From SZAS-79 sp038211455 (GTDB lineage: Bacteria; Pseudomonadota; Gammaproteobacteria; Burkholderiales; SG8-39), in assembly GCA_038211455.1 (NCBI GenBank), contig JBBQVP010000089.1, forward strand, positions 1 to 16,708: a DNA stretch of 16,708 bases. Reading direction: 5' to 3'. Shown in pieces: positions 1 to 7,606 of the stretch (position 1 is its first letter; each line of letters starts with the position of its first letter). The position numbers and the translations under genes are program-made. A model generated the notes under the pieces. The model was not told where the DNA came from, did no database searches, and saw nothing but the letters and a program-made list of their open reading frames with translations.

Positions 1-1
1 C

Positions 2-1039
2 GGCAAGACCACCATGCCCGACTACGGCATGCTGTCCTCCGGCCTGTCCTCGATCCATGGCCTGACGCGCAACCCCTGGCAACTCGATCGCAACACCTCG
101 GGCTCCAGTTCGGGCGCGGGCGCAGCCTGCGCCGCGGGTTACGCGCCGCTTCACCTGGGCACCGATATCGGCGGCTCGGTTCGCCTGCCCGCGACGCACT
201 GCGGCATCTTCGCGCTCAAGCCCAGCCTCGGCCGCGTGCCGGTGCACCCGCCCTTCCTCGGCCGCGTCACCGGGCCGATGACGCGCACGGTGCGCGATGC
301 GGCGCTGCTGATGAACGCGCTCAGCCGACCCGACGCGCGCGACTACATGAGCCTGCCCTGCGAGCCGCGCGACTACACGGCGGGGCTGGAGTCGCTCTCC
401 GCGAAGGGCCTGCGCATCGGCTTCCTGCCTGACATGAAGACCGGACTGCCGGTCAACGCCGAAGTGCGTGCCGCTGCCGTCGCCGCCGCCGGCGCGCTCG
501 CGTCGGCCGGGGCGCTGGTGGAGGAAATCGATTCGTTTCTCACGCCCGAGATGCTCGAAGGCATGACGCGGTTCTTCGAGGCGCGCTCATACAACGACTT
601 CGTACAGCTTCCGCCGGAGCGCCAGGCGCGCATCCTGCCGTTCATCGTCGACTGGTGCACCTGGCGCGCGAAGGAGTTTTCGGGACGCGACGTGATCGCC
701 GCGTATGCACAGGTCATGGCGATGCGCGAAGCCGCGGTCGGCGCCAGCGAGCCCTACGATTTCGTGCTCACGCCGACCTCGCCCATCCTGCCCTACGAGG
801 CCGAGGCGGCCTGCCCTGGGAACGACCCACACAATGCGTTGCCCCACATTGCGTTCACCGTGCCCTACAACATGTCCGAGCAGCCGGCGGCCTCGGTCAA
901 CTGGACCGCGTCTGCCGGCGGCCTGCCGATAGGCGTTCAGATCGTCGGCCGGCGCTTTGACGATGCAGGCGTGCTGCGCGCGGCACGCCTGCTCGAAAAA
1001 CTCCGCCCGGCGCAACTGGCCTGGCCCTCGCCCGCATAA
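2..1039 (+). CDS. Amidase-signature family hydrolase, 5'-truncated by the window edge
   Basis: The reading frame is open from the window edge to TAA at 1037-1039, giving 345 visible residues of a family that is usually 450-500 residues long, so about a quarter is missing upstream. Numbered from the Met at base 14, the serine-rich amidase signature lies at residues 29-42. Ser31 is the likely cis-Ser and Ser55, in the TDIGGS motif, the likely acyl nucleophile. I aligned these by hand to the FAAH pattern. The catalytic Lys of the Ser-cisSer-Lys triad would lie before the window. The family hydrolyses carboxamide bonds (aryl and fatty amides, Glu-tRNA amidotransferase A, allophanate, urea derivatives). 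The C-terminal part has the usual GLPIGVQIVG motif. The substrate cannot be told; gatA is unlikely because no gatB or gatC is nearby. It converges on the MFS gene across a 106-bp gap with no clear terminator. The Met at base 14 is internal, not the start. Confidence 0.9.
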   Translation, partial: GKTTMPDYGMLSSGLSSIHGLTRNPWQLDRNTSGSSSGAGAACAAGYAPLHLGTDIGGSVRLPATHCGIFALKPSLGRVPVHPPFLGRVTGPMTRTVRDAALLMNALSRPDARDYMSLPCEPRDYTAGLESLSAKGLRIGFLPDMKTGLPVNAEVRAAAVAAAGALASAGALVEEIDSFLTPEMLEGMTRFFEARSYNDFVQLPPERQARILPFIVDWCTWRAKEFSGRDVIAAYAQVMAMREAAVGASEPYDFVLTPTSPILPYEAEAACPGNDPHNALPHIAFTVPYNMSEQPAASVNWTASAGGLPIGVQIVGRRFDDAGVLRAARLLEKLRPAQLAWPSPA

Positions 1040-1145
1040 GGCGTCCGGCGCAGGAGCCGGGCCGCCGGCCGGTCATTATTGCCACTTTTTGGCCAAAGCC
1101 CGCTACTGGCGTGGGTTTTCAGGCGAATTGCTGCCATGCCGGATT

Positions 1146-2396
1146 CTAGCGGCGTGCGCCTGCGTCAAACACCCGGGCACGCGTGCATACGGCGAGCAGG
1201 ACGAGCGCCGCCGCACTGAACGCGGCGCCCGCGCCGAACGTGAATGCCGCGCCGAGCCGGTCCCAGAGCAGGCCCGCCAGCGCGCTCGCCGCCAGCATGG
1301 CCGCGCCGCTCAGCAGGTTGAAAAAGCCGAATGCGGTGCCGCGCAGATCTTCAGGCGCAGTGTCGGCCACCATCGCGGCGAGCAGGCCCTGCGTCGCGCC
1401 CATATGCAGGCCCCAGAGGGAAGCGCCGGCCCAGACCCAGGTCCAGTGGTTGCCGCAGGCGAGCACGGCGTCGGCCGCGATCAGCACCACCAGGCCCAGC
1501 GACAGCAGGGCCGGATGGCTCATCCGGTCCGACAGCTTGCCCAGCGGGTAGGCCGATGCGGCATAGACGACGTTCATTGCAACCGCCACCAGTGGCACAT
1601 ACGCCAGCGGCAGCCCGCCCTGCGCGGCGCGCAGCAGGAGAAACGCCTCGCTGAAGCGCGCCAGTGTGAAGACGGCGCCGATCGCGACGACCCACCAGTA
1701 GGCGCGCCCGAGACGCTTCAGGTTTTCCCTGCGCACGGGATTGCCGCGGCTGCCAGTCGCGGGACTGCGCGCGGGCTCCTTCACGCCAAAGAACAGCAGC
1801 GCGACGCACAGGAACGCCGGGACGACGGCGACCCAGAACACCGCGCGGAAATCGTTCGCCCACAGCAGCATCAGCCCCATGGCCAGCAGCGGGCCGAGGA
1901 ACGCGCCCACTGTGTCGAGCGCCTGCCGCAGCCCGAAAGCTGCTCCGCGAACCTCCGGTGGCGCGAGGTCGGCCACCAGCGCATCGCGCGGCGCGCCGCG
2001 GATCCCCTTGCCGACGCGATCCATGAGGCGCGCCGCGACCACGAACCCCAGGCTGGTGGACAATGCGAACAGCGGCTTGGAAAGCGCGCCCAGGCCGTAG
2101 CCCAGCAGCGCGAGCGGCTTGCGCCTGCCCCACCAGTCGCTCAGCACACCCGAGAACACTTTCACGATCAGCGCAGTCGATTCCGCCGCGCCCTCAATGA
2201 GCCCGACAGCGAACGCGCTCGCGCCCAGCGACACCACCATGTACACCGGCAGCAGGCTGTGGATGAGTTCGGAAGATACGTCCATCAGCAGGCTGACGAA
2301 TCCGAGCGCCCAGATTGCGCGCGGGATCTTCGGGGGCTTCGCGCCAGGCGCTGGAGTGCGCATCACGTTACGGGTCAGCGTGACGGGAACGGACAC
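1146..2396 (-). CDS. Major facilitator superfamily (MFS) transporter
   Basis: A 416-residue hydrophobic protein with about twelve predicted membrane segments, normal for MFS. The loop between helices 2 and 3 carries the MFS motif A (GVLSDWWGRRKPL, residues 83-95), with Asp87, Gly90 and Arg91 in place. A second conserved stretch (RLMDRVGKGIRGAPRDALV) follows at about 120-140, as in inner-membrane proton-driven drug or metabolite exporters. The first membrane segment starts near residue 25, so two starts are possible: GTG at 2396 or ATG at 2363 (Met12). Neither has a strong ribosome site. It lies 82 bp downstream of a small HTH gene on the same strand, so the HTH protein may regulate it. Substrate unknown; export is more likely than import from family resemblance only. 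Confidence 0.88.
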   Translation of the reverse strand: MSVPVTLTRNVMRTPAPGAKPPKIPRAIWALGFVSLLMDVSSELIHSLLPVYMVVSLGASAFAVGLIEGAAESTALIVKVFSGVLSDWWGRRKPLALLGYGLGALSKPLFALSTSLGFVVAARLMDRVGKGIRGAPRDALVADLAPPEVRGAAFGLRQALDTVGAFLGPLLAMGLMLLWANDFRAVFWVAVVPAFLCVALLFFGVKEPARSPATGSRGNPVRRENLKRLGRAYWWVVAIGAVFTLARFSEAFLLLRAAQGGLPLAYVPLVAVAMNVVYAASAYPLGKLSDRMSHPALLSLGLVVLIAADAVLACGNHWTWVWAGASLWGLHMGATQGLLAAMVADTAPEDLRGTAFGFFNLLSGAAMLAASALAGLLWDRLGAAFTFGAGAAFSAAALVLLAVCTRARVFDAGARR

Positions 2397-2403
2397 GTGG
2401 AAC

Positions 2404-2460
2404 GCATCCCACTGGAGCGCCTCCCACTTAGGCGCAATTCAACGTCATGCATCCCACCGG
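2404..2460. repeat. Two copies of a 12-bp direct repeat (GCATCCCACYGG) between HTH and MFS genes
   Basis: GCATCCCACTGG lies at 2404-2415 and GCATCCCACCGG at 2449-2460, matching at 11 of 12 bases with starts 45 bp apart. The right copy is flanked by two ATGCAT palindromes (2447-2452 and 2462-2467). The pair fills most of the 82-bp gap upstream of the MFS start. Spacing near four helical turns and position suggest a possible operator for the adjacent HTH protein. This is inference; chance is not excluded. Confidence 0.35.
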
Positions 2461-2478
2461 AATGCATCGCGTCGGCGC

Positions 2479-2793
2479 CTACAGGCTGCGCAGCTTCGCC
2501 TTCAGCGCGCTCGGCGCCACAGCAACCAGCGCCGTGCGCTCGGCGCGCGTCAGGAAAAGCGGTGCAAGGTCCGGCGCCTCGGCCAGCCGGTAGCCCAGCC
2601 GCGTCGCGCCCTCGATCTTCACGCCGGCGGCGCGCAGGCGATCAATATCGCGGTACACGGTACGCAGCCCGGACCCGGTGCCAGCCGCAAGCGAAGCAGC
2701 GGTCTTGTACCCGCCCTCGCCAAGCACGAGATAGAGGATCGCCAGGCGGATGCCGGGAGGGAGATTATTGCCAAAACTCGCTTGTGTGCCCAT
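2479..2793 (-). CDS. Short HTH_11-type (YafY/DeoR-like) transcriptional regulator without WYL domain
   Basis: A 104-residue protein. Residues about 14-70 look like the winged helix-turn-helix of YafY-type regulators: a first helix (RLAILYLVL), a turn, a recognition helix (TGSGLRTVYRDIDRLRAAG) and a wing ending in GYRL. After residue 75 the usual linker begins (LFLTRAERTAL), but the protein stops at 104, whereas YafY-type regulators continue for about 200 residues with a WYL ligand-binding domain. Only 82 bp separate its stop from the MFS gene and I see no WYL remnant there. It is either a natural HTH-only protein or a shortened regulator. ATG at 2793 is the only sensible start. It sits 88 bp downstream of the Bug binding-protein gene and 82 bp upstream of the MFS gene, all on the minus strand, so it may control either neighbour. 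Confidence 0.72.
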   Translation of the reverse strand: MGTQASFGNNLPPGIRLAILYLVLGEGGYKTAASLAAGTGSGLRTVYRDIDRLRAAGVKIEGATRLGYRLAEAPDLAPLFLTRAERTALVAVAPSALKAKLRSL

Positions 2794-2881
2794 ATGCAGA
2801 GCCGATCTCCAGCCAGATTGCTGCCATCAGTGCCGCGATCGCCTGGTGCCCGCGACGGCGCGCACCGGGTGAATTCGGCGG

Positions 2882-3865
2882 CTATTTTTTCGGGTCGATC
2901 CTGCCGATTTTTTCCACCGCTTCTTTGAGCCTCGCCGCATCCTTCGCGAGAAAGCCCGCGAACTCAGGCGCATCGAGGTAACTCACCGGCGTGCGGACTT
3001 TCTCCATCGCACCCGTGAACAGCGGATCCGCGGCCGCCGCGCGCACGGCCTCGCGCAGGCGCATGATCACCGGCGCGGGCGTCGCGGCAGGCACGAACAC
3101 GCCCGACCAGATGTAGAACTCGACATCCTTGTAGCCCAGCTCCTTGAATGTCGGGAGGTCCGGCATCAGCGGCAGGCGCTGGTCACCCCAGCCCGCCAGC
3201 GCGCGCATCTTGCCCGCCTTGATCTGTCCCACGGCCGCGGCCGGGCCGGACGCAAGCGCCTGGACCTGGCCGCCGAGCAGCGCGGCGACCGCCGGCCCAC
3301 CGCCCTGGTACGGAATGTGGAACAACTGGATTCCGGCCGAATGGGCGAACATCTCCATCGCCACGTGCAGGGTGCCGTACACACCTGAAGAGGAGTAGTT
3401 GATCTTGCCCGGGTTCGCCTTTGCCGCCGCAACGAAATCCTGCACGGTCTTGTACGGGCTGTCCGCCGCCACCACCAGCACGGTCGGGTCCGAGGTGACC
3501 AGCGCGATCGGCGCGAAATCCGACAACTGGTAGGGGAGCGGCTTGCCGTTCATCGGGTCGGACACCGGGAAGATCGAGATCGAGGAAAGCGAGATCAGGA
3601 TCGTGTAGCCATCGGGTGAGGCCTTCGCCGCCGCCGTCGTGCCCACGGCGCCCCCGGCACCGCTGCGGTTGAGCACCACAACCGGCTGGTGGAGAGTCTT
3701 TTCCATCGCCGCAGCCAGCGGCCGGCCGACGATGTCGGCAACCCCGCCCGGCGGGAATGGCGCAATCATGGTGATCGGCCTGGATGGGTACGCGTCCTGG
3801 GCCAGCGCGACCGGGCTGGCAAGCGACAGCGTCATTCCGACGGCGGCCAAGAGGTGTCTGTACAT
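2882..3865 (-). CDS. Bug-family (TctC-like) tripartite tricarboxylate transporter substrate-binding protein
   Basis: A 327-residue periplasmic protein of the size normal for Bug proteins. The N-terminus is a Sec signal peptide with probable cleavage after ALA at residue 22. The mature start (YPSRPITMIAPFPPGG) is the family hallmark, followed by a GVADIVGRPLA helix. A conserved GTLHVAMEMF segment and an IPYQGGGPAVAALLGGQ segment complete the two-lobed binding fold. Known members bind carboxylates such as citrate, tartrate or aromatic acids and feed TctAB membrane proteins. No tctA or tctB is visible here, which is common for the many orphan Bug genes of Burkholderiales. A likely ribosome site AGGGAG (3876-3881) precedes ATG at 3865 by ten bases. 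The gene diverges from the ABC operon. A bulged hairpin without a T-run (2845-2866) follows the stop and is not a convincing terminator. Ligand unknown. Confidence 0.92.
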   Translation of the reverse strand: MYRHLLAAVGMTLSLASPVALAQDAYPSRPITMIAPFPPGGVADIVGRPLAAAMEKTLHQPVVVLNRSGAGGAVGTTAAAKASPDGYTILISLSSISIFPVSDPMNGKPLPYQLSDFAPIALVTSDPTVLVVAADSPYKTVQDFVAAAKANPGKINYSSSGVYGTLHVAMEMFAHSAGIQLFHIPYQGGGPAVAALLGGQVQALASGPAAAVGQIKAGKMRALAGWGDQRLPLMPDLPTFKELGYKDVEFYIWSGVFVPAATPAPVIMRLREAVRAAAADPLFTGAMEKVRTPVSYLDAPEFAGFLAKDAARLKEAVEKIGRIDPKK

Positions 3866-3984
3866 GATTGCGTTTCTCCCTGGAAAAATCGCTGCGGCAC
3901 CAACCGCGGTGGCGCCCCCGACGCATTCTGCCTGACAAACTGCGCTCTTCCGTATCTCGCATCGGCGCCGCCCGGCACATGGGC

Positions 3985-4013
3985 TTGCTGCGCTGCGGTG
4001 CTTGCGCTAACCT
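3985..4013 (+). promoter_or_regulatory. Weak candidate sigma-70 promoter for the peptide ABC operon
   Basis: In the 179-bp divergent region (3866-4044), TTGCTG (3985-3990) and TAACCT (4008-4013) are separated by 17 bp. Both hexamers match consensus at only three positions, so this is a guess supported mainly by spacing and location. A GAGGG ribosome site (4035-4039) lies five bases before the ATG at 4045. On the other strand TTGTCA, five of six to the -35 consensus, is present at 3935-3940 but has no good -10 partner. No clear operator was recognised. Confidence 0.3.
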
Positions 4014-4044
4014 GATCCGAGCCACATTCAACGTGAGGGTTTCC

Positions 4045-5631
4045 ATGAATATTCGCCGCCTTGCCACCGCTGCCGTATCGCTGCTCGCCCTTGCGGGCGC
4101 GTTCGGCTCGTCCGCGACTGCCCAGGACAAGGTCCTGCGCATCGTGCCGCACTCGAACCTCGCGATCCTCGACCCGATCTGGACCACCGCCTACATGAGC
4201 CGCAACCACGGCTACATGATCTACGACACGCTGTTCGGCACCGACGAGAAGAACGAGATCAAGCCGCAGATGGTCGACACCTGGAGCGCCTCGCCCGACC
4301 AGCGCCTGTGGACGTTCAAGCTGCGCAAGGGCCTTGCCTTCCACGACGGCAAGCCGGTCACCGGCGACGACGTGGTCGCTTCGCTCGCGCGCTGGGGCAA
4401 GCGCGATGCGATGGGTTCCGCACTGATGACGTTCGTCGACCGCATGGACTCTCCTTCCCCCGACACGTTCCGTATCTTCCTGCGCGAGGCCTGCGGCTTC
4501 GTGCTCGAGGCGCTGGGCAAACCGTCCTCGAACGTGCCGTTCATCATGCCCAAGCATGTCGCCGAGACCGATGCCTTCAAGCAGATCGACGATTACACCG
4601 GCTCGGGCCCCTACGTCTTCAAGAAGGACGAGTTCAAGCCCGGTGACAAGGCGGTATACCTCAAGAACACGAAATACGTGCCGCGCAGCGAGCCGCCTTC
4701 GGGTTCGGCAGGCGGCAAGCAGGTGTACGTCGACCGCGTCGAGTGGAACCTCGCGCTGCGCGACGGGCAGGCGCAGGCCAACGCGCTGATCAAGGGCGAA
4801 GTCGACATCCTCGAGGCCCCGGCGTTCGAGGTCTACGAGTCGCTGAAGAAAGCCGAAGGCGTGGTGATCCACAAGCCCGCCCCCGCCGGCCTGCAGTACA
4901 TGGCGCGCTTCAACCACCTGCTCCCGCCGTTCAACAACGTAAAGGTGCGTCGCGCTGCGATGGCAGCGTTCTCGCAAGAGCCATTCCTGAAGGCCCAGGT
5001 CGGGATCAAAGAGCTGTACCGCACCTGCCCCTCGATGTTCACCTGCGGCACGCCCTACGGCAGCCCGTTCGGCAGCGATATCCAGTCGAAGTCGAACATG
5101 CGCAAGGCGCAGCAGTTGCTCAAGGAGTCGGGCTATGACGGCACGCCCGTCGTTTTGATGAAGCCCACCGACCTCGCCTCGATCCAGAAGCTGCCGGATG
5201 TGGCCGCGCAGCTGATGCGCCAGGCCGGCTTCAAGGTCGACCTGCAGGCGATGGACTGGCAGACCCTGGTCGGCCGGCGCGCGAAGAAGGACCCGATCGA
5301 CAAGGGCGGCTGGAACATGTTCCTCACCGCCTGGCAGGCGCACGACATCTGGAACCCGATCGCCAACGCGGCGATGGACACGCGCGGGGTGAAGTCCGGA
5401 TGGTTCGGCTGGGCCGAGGATGAAAAGCTCACAGCGCTGCGCGCCGAATTCATGCGCGCCACCGACCCGGCGAAAAAGAAGACTCTCGCCAACGACATCC
5501 AGGCGCGCGCGTTCGAAATCTCCACCCATGCGCCGCTCGGCGAATACGTGCAGCCCGTCGCCGCGCGGAAGAACATCACCGGGTTCTTCACCAGCAACGG
5601 CAACCTGTACTGGAACATGAAGAAGAACTGA
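4045..5631 (+). CDS. ABC transporter periplasmic substrate-binding protein, family 5 (dipeptide/oligopeptide type)
   Basis: A 528-residue protein of the DppA/OppA/NikA class. ATG at 4045 was chosen because it starts a textbook signal peptide (charged NIRR, then an Ala/Leu-rich core, cleavage after ATA at residue 26) and has GAGGG five bases upstream. The open frame runs further upstream but has no signal-like sequence. Family features include the early LDPIWTTAYMSRNHGYMIYDTL segment, the WTFKLRKGLAFHDGKPVTGDDVV signature of family 5, and a late segment with GYDGTPVVLM and a WNMFLTAWQAHDIWNP region. A CPSMFTC pair in the second half could form a disulfide in the periplasm. It delivers a peptide-like ligand to the two permeases that follow. 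Real ligands of this family range from peptides to glutathione, opines, nickel and sugars. A strong hairpin separates it from the permease genes. Confidence 0.93.
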   Translation: MNIRRLATAAVSLLALAGAFGSSATAQDKVLRIVPHSNLAILDPIWTTAYMSRNHGYMIYDTLFGTDEKNEIKPQMVDTWSASPDQRLWTFKLRKGLAFHDGKPVTGDDVVASLARWGKRDAMGSALMTFVDRMDSPSPDTFRIFLREACGFVLEALGKPSSNVPFIMPKHVAETDAFKQIDDYTGSGPYVFKKDEFKPGDKAVYLKNTKYVPRSEPPSGSAGGKQVYVDRVEWNLALRDGQAQANALIKGEVDILEAPAFEVYESLKKAEGVVIHKPAPAGLQYMARFNHLLPPFNNVKVRRAAMAAFSQEPFLKAQVGIKELYRTCPSMFTCGTPYGSPFGSDIQSKSNMRKAQQLLKESGYDGTPVVLMKPTDLASIQKLPDVAAQLMRQAGFKVDLQAMDWQTLVGRRAKKDPIDKGGWNMFLTAWQAHDIWNPIANAAMDTRGVKSGWFGWAEDEKLTALRAEFMRATDPAKKKTLANDIQARAFEISTHAPLGEYVQPVAARKNITGFFTSNGNLYWNMKKN

Positions 5632-5647
5632 GCGCTCAAGCCTGACA

Positions 5648-5673
5648 GCGGCCCCGGCACTTCCCGGGGCCGC
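5648..5673 (+). terminator. Intercistronic GC-rich hairpin between binding-protein and permease genes
   Basis: A perfect 10-bp inverted repeat (GCGGCCCCGG at 5648-5657, CCGGGGCCGC at 5664-5673) with a 6-base loop starts 16 bp after the binding-protein stop. Only a weak GTCGTTT follows, so full termination is unlikely. In binding-protein operons such hairpins typically stabilise the upstream mRNA or attenuate read-through, giving more binding protein than permease. That role is inferred here. The structure is certain; the function is not. Confidence 0.6.
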
Positions 5674-5696
5674 GTCGTTTGCAGCCACCTGTTTCC

Positions 5697-6638
5697 ATGC
5701 TCCCCTTCATCGCCCGCCGCCTCGCCGCCACCATCCCGGTGCTGGTGATCGTTGCCGTGCTGGTGTTCCTGCTGCTGCGCCTCACGCCGGGCGACCCGGC
5801 GGCGATCCTTGCAGGGGATGCGGCCAACGTCGAGCAAATTGCGCAGATTCGCGTCACGCTGGGCCTTGACCGCTCGATCCCGGTGCAGTTCGGGATCTGG
5901 GTTGGCCAGATGCTGTCCGGAGATCTCGGCCAGTCGTTCTACTTCAAGATGAATGTCACCACCCTTATTTCGCAGCGCCTCGAGCCGACGCTGGCGCTGG
6001 CGACCGTGACGATCATCATGGCAGTGCTGGTCGCCGTGCCCCTCGGGGTGCTCGCGGCGTGGCGCTTCGGCGGCTGGCTGGATCGGGCGCTGATGGGGTT
6101 TTCGGTGCTGGGATTCTCGGTCCCGATCTTCGTCCTCGCCTACATGCTGATCTGGCTGGTTTCGCTCAAGCTGGGCTGGCTACCGGTGCAGGGGTACCGC
6201 AGGATCGCAGACGGCTTCGTGCCTTTCCTGCGCCACCTGATCCTGCCAGCGATCTCGCTGTCGGTGATCTATATCGCGCTGATCGCCCGGGTCACGCGCG
6301 CGGCGGTGCTGGAGACACTCGGTGAGGATTACATCCGCACTGCGCGCGCCAAGGGCTTGTCGGAGGCACGCGTGCTGGTGAGGCACGCACTCGCCAACGC
6401 GGCGGTTCCGATCGCGACAGTGATCGGCCTTGGCGTCGCGCTGCTGATAGGCGGGGTTGTCGTCACCGAATCGGTGTACGCAATTCCGGGCCTCGGCCGG
6501 CTGACCGTCGACGCGGTGCTTGCGCGCGACTTCCCGACCATACAGGGGGTGATCCTGTTGTTTTCGTTTGCGTACGTGCTGGTCAACCTGCTGGTCGACC
6601 TGTCGTACGTGTTCTTCGATCCGCGGATCCGGTACTGA
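5697..6638 (+). CDS. Peptide-type ABC transporter permease (DppB-like)
   Basis: A 313-residue integral membrane protein of the DppB/OppB/GsiC family. It opens with LPFIARRLAATIPVLVIVAV, the usual first membrane helix, followed by the LTPGDPA motif and GLDRSIPVQFGIWV, both strong family markers. The cytoplasmic EAA loop that contacts the ATPase lies near residues 210-240 (DYIRTARAKGLSEARVLVRHAL). The C-terminus ends DPRIRY, as in DppB proteins. ATG at 5697 is preferred over a TTG six codons upstream because it places the Leu-Pro-Phe N-terminus in register with the family. Neither has a strong ribosome site. Its TGA overlaps the ATG of the next permease by one base (TGATG), so translation is probably coupled. 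It would form the membrane channel as a heterodimer with the next gene product. Confidence 0.93.
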   Translation: MLPFIARRLAATIPVLVIVAVLVFLLLRLTPGDPAAILAGDAANVEQIAQIRVTLGLDRSIPVQFGIWVGQMLSGDLGQSFYFKMNVTTLISQRLEPTLALATVTIIMAVLVAVPLGVLAAWRFGGWLDRALMGFSVLGFSVPIFVLAYMLIWLVSLKLGWLPVQGYRRIADGFVPFLRHLILPAISLSVIYIALIARVTRAAVLETLGEDYIRTARAKGLSEARVLVRHALANAAVPIATVIGLGVALLIGGVVVTESVYAIPGLGRLTVDAVLARDFPTIQGVILLFSFAYVLVNLLVDLSYVFFDPRIRY

Positions 6639-7576
6639 TGGCCGAAACACCCGTCCTCGACAAGGCCGCGCTGTCGGTTGAGGCGGCCTCCGTCATGCGC
6701 TACGAGAGCGCATGGGAGCGCGTCAGGCGCAACTGGTCGGTGCGCATCGGCGGGCTGGTCCTGCTGGTGCTGGTGCTCGTGGCAATCGCCGCGCCAGTCC
6801 TCGGCACCGTCGACCCGACCCTGTTCGATGCGGGCAGCCGGGACCTGCGGCCTGGCCAGACGGGCGAAATCACCACGCTGGATGGCGACACGCTCAAACA
6901 CACGTTCCGGATGGGCTCGGATTCGTTCGGCCGGGATATCTACAGCCGCGTCATTTACGGCGCACGCGTGTCGCTGATGGTCGGACTCGCCGCCGCGGTG
7001 CTGTCCCTGGTTTTCGGGATTGCCTTCGGCCTGCTCTCCGGGTACCTGCGCTGGCTCGACGGTATCCTGATGCGCTTCATGGACGGACTGATGTCCATCC
7101 CCGCGATCCTGATTGCGATCGCCCTGGTCGCGCTGTGGCGCGGCAGCCCGCTGACGGTGATCGTCGCGATCGCGATCCCCGAGATCCCGCGCGTGACGCG
7201 CCTGGTGCGCTCGCTGGTGCTGTCGATCCGCGAGGAGCCCTACGTCGAGGCTGCCGTTTCGCTGGGAACGCCCGCATGGAAGATCATGCTGTCCCACATC
7301 CTTCCCAACTGCATCGCGCCACTCGTCGTGCAGGGCACCTACATCTGCGGCGCCGCGATCCTGGTCGAGGCCATCTTGTCGTTTCTCGGCGTCGGCTTGC
7401 CGCCCGACATACCGACCTGGGGCAACATCATGGCCGAGGGCCGGGTGCAGTTTGTCGAGTATCCGCACAACGTTTTCTTTCCCGGCGTGGTGCTGGCCGT
7501 GACAGTGCTCGCGGTCAACATCCTCGGCGACGGCCTGCGCGACACGCTGGATCCGAAGATGGCGAAACGCGTGTGA
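6638..7576 (+). CDS. Peptide-type ABC transporter permease (DppC-like)
   Basis: A 312-residue membrane protein of the DppC/OppC/GsiD family. It has the N-terminal cytoplasmic stretch with WERVRRNWSVRIGG ahead of the first membrane helix, the periplasmic segment with HTFRMGSDSFGRDIYSRVIYGARVS (a very conserved DppC hallmark), and the EAA loop EPYVEAAVSLGTPAWKIMLSHILPN. It ends with GDGLRDTLDPK, also typical of the family. The start ATG overlaps the preceding stop by one base. The ATPase gene follows after 24 bp. It pairs with the DppB-like subunit to form the import path through the inner membrane. Confidence 0.94.
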   Translation: MAETPVLDKAALSVEAASVMRYESAWERVRRNWSVRIGGLVLLVLVLVAIAAPVLGTVDPTLFDAGSRDLRPGQTGEITTLDGDTLKHTFRMGSDSFGRDIYSRVIYGARVSLMVGLAAAVLSLVFGIAFGLLSGYLRWLDGILMRFMDGLMSIPAILIAIALVALWRGSPLTVIVAIAIPEIPRVTRLVRSLVLSIREEPYVEAAVSLGTPAWKIMLSHILPNCIAPLVVQGTYICGAAILVEAILSFLGVGLPPDIPTWGNIMAEGRVQFVEYPHNVFFPGVVLAVTVLAVNILGDGLRDTLDPKMAKRV

Positions 7577-7579
7577 GCG

Positions 7580-7606
7580 GCGAACGATGAGCGCGTAACG
7601 ATGAGC
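7580..7606 (+). repeat. Tandem near-duplicate of the ATPase start region, with a three-codon ORF
   Basis: GCGAACGATGAGC (7580-7592) is followed directly by GCGTAACGATGAGC (7593-7606), the same sequence with one inserted base. The second copy carries the true ATPase ATG at 7601. The first copy creates an ATG at 7587 followed by two sense codons and TAA at 7596-7598, four bases before the true ATG start region ends. No purine-rich ribosome site lies between them. Either a slippage duplication or a re-initiation arrangement is possible. Confidence 0.6.

Noticed and set aside
1056..1069. GCCGG-GCCG-CCGGC hairpin after the amidase gene as a terminator
   Set aside because: Only five base pairs and no T-run; such short GC palindromes are common in this DNA.
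2845..2866. Bulged hairpin after the Bug binding-protein gene as a terminator
   Set aside because: Stem is broken by a two-base bulge and there is no T-run on the minus strand.
957..2981. Long plus-strand open frame opposite the MFS and HTH genes
   Set aside because: Its translation is arginine-, alanine- and glutamine-rich with no domain; the opposite strand encodes a clear membrane transporter. Long antisense frames are expected at this GC content.
3832..5688. Minus-strand 618-codon open frame opposite the ABC binding protein
   Set aside because: Antisense shadow of a strongly supported family 5 binding protein; composition rich in Arg, Val, His, Gly and no recognisable motif.
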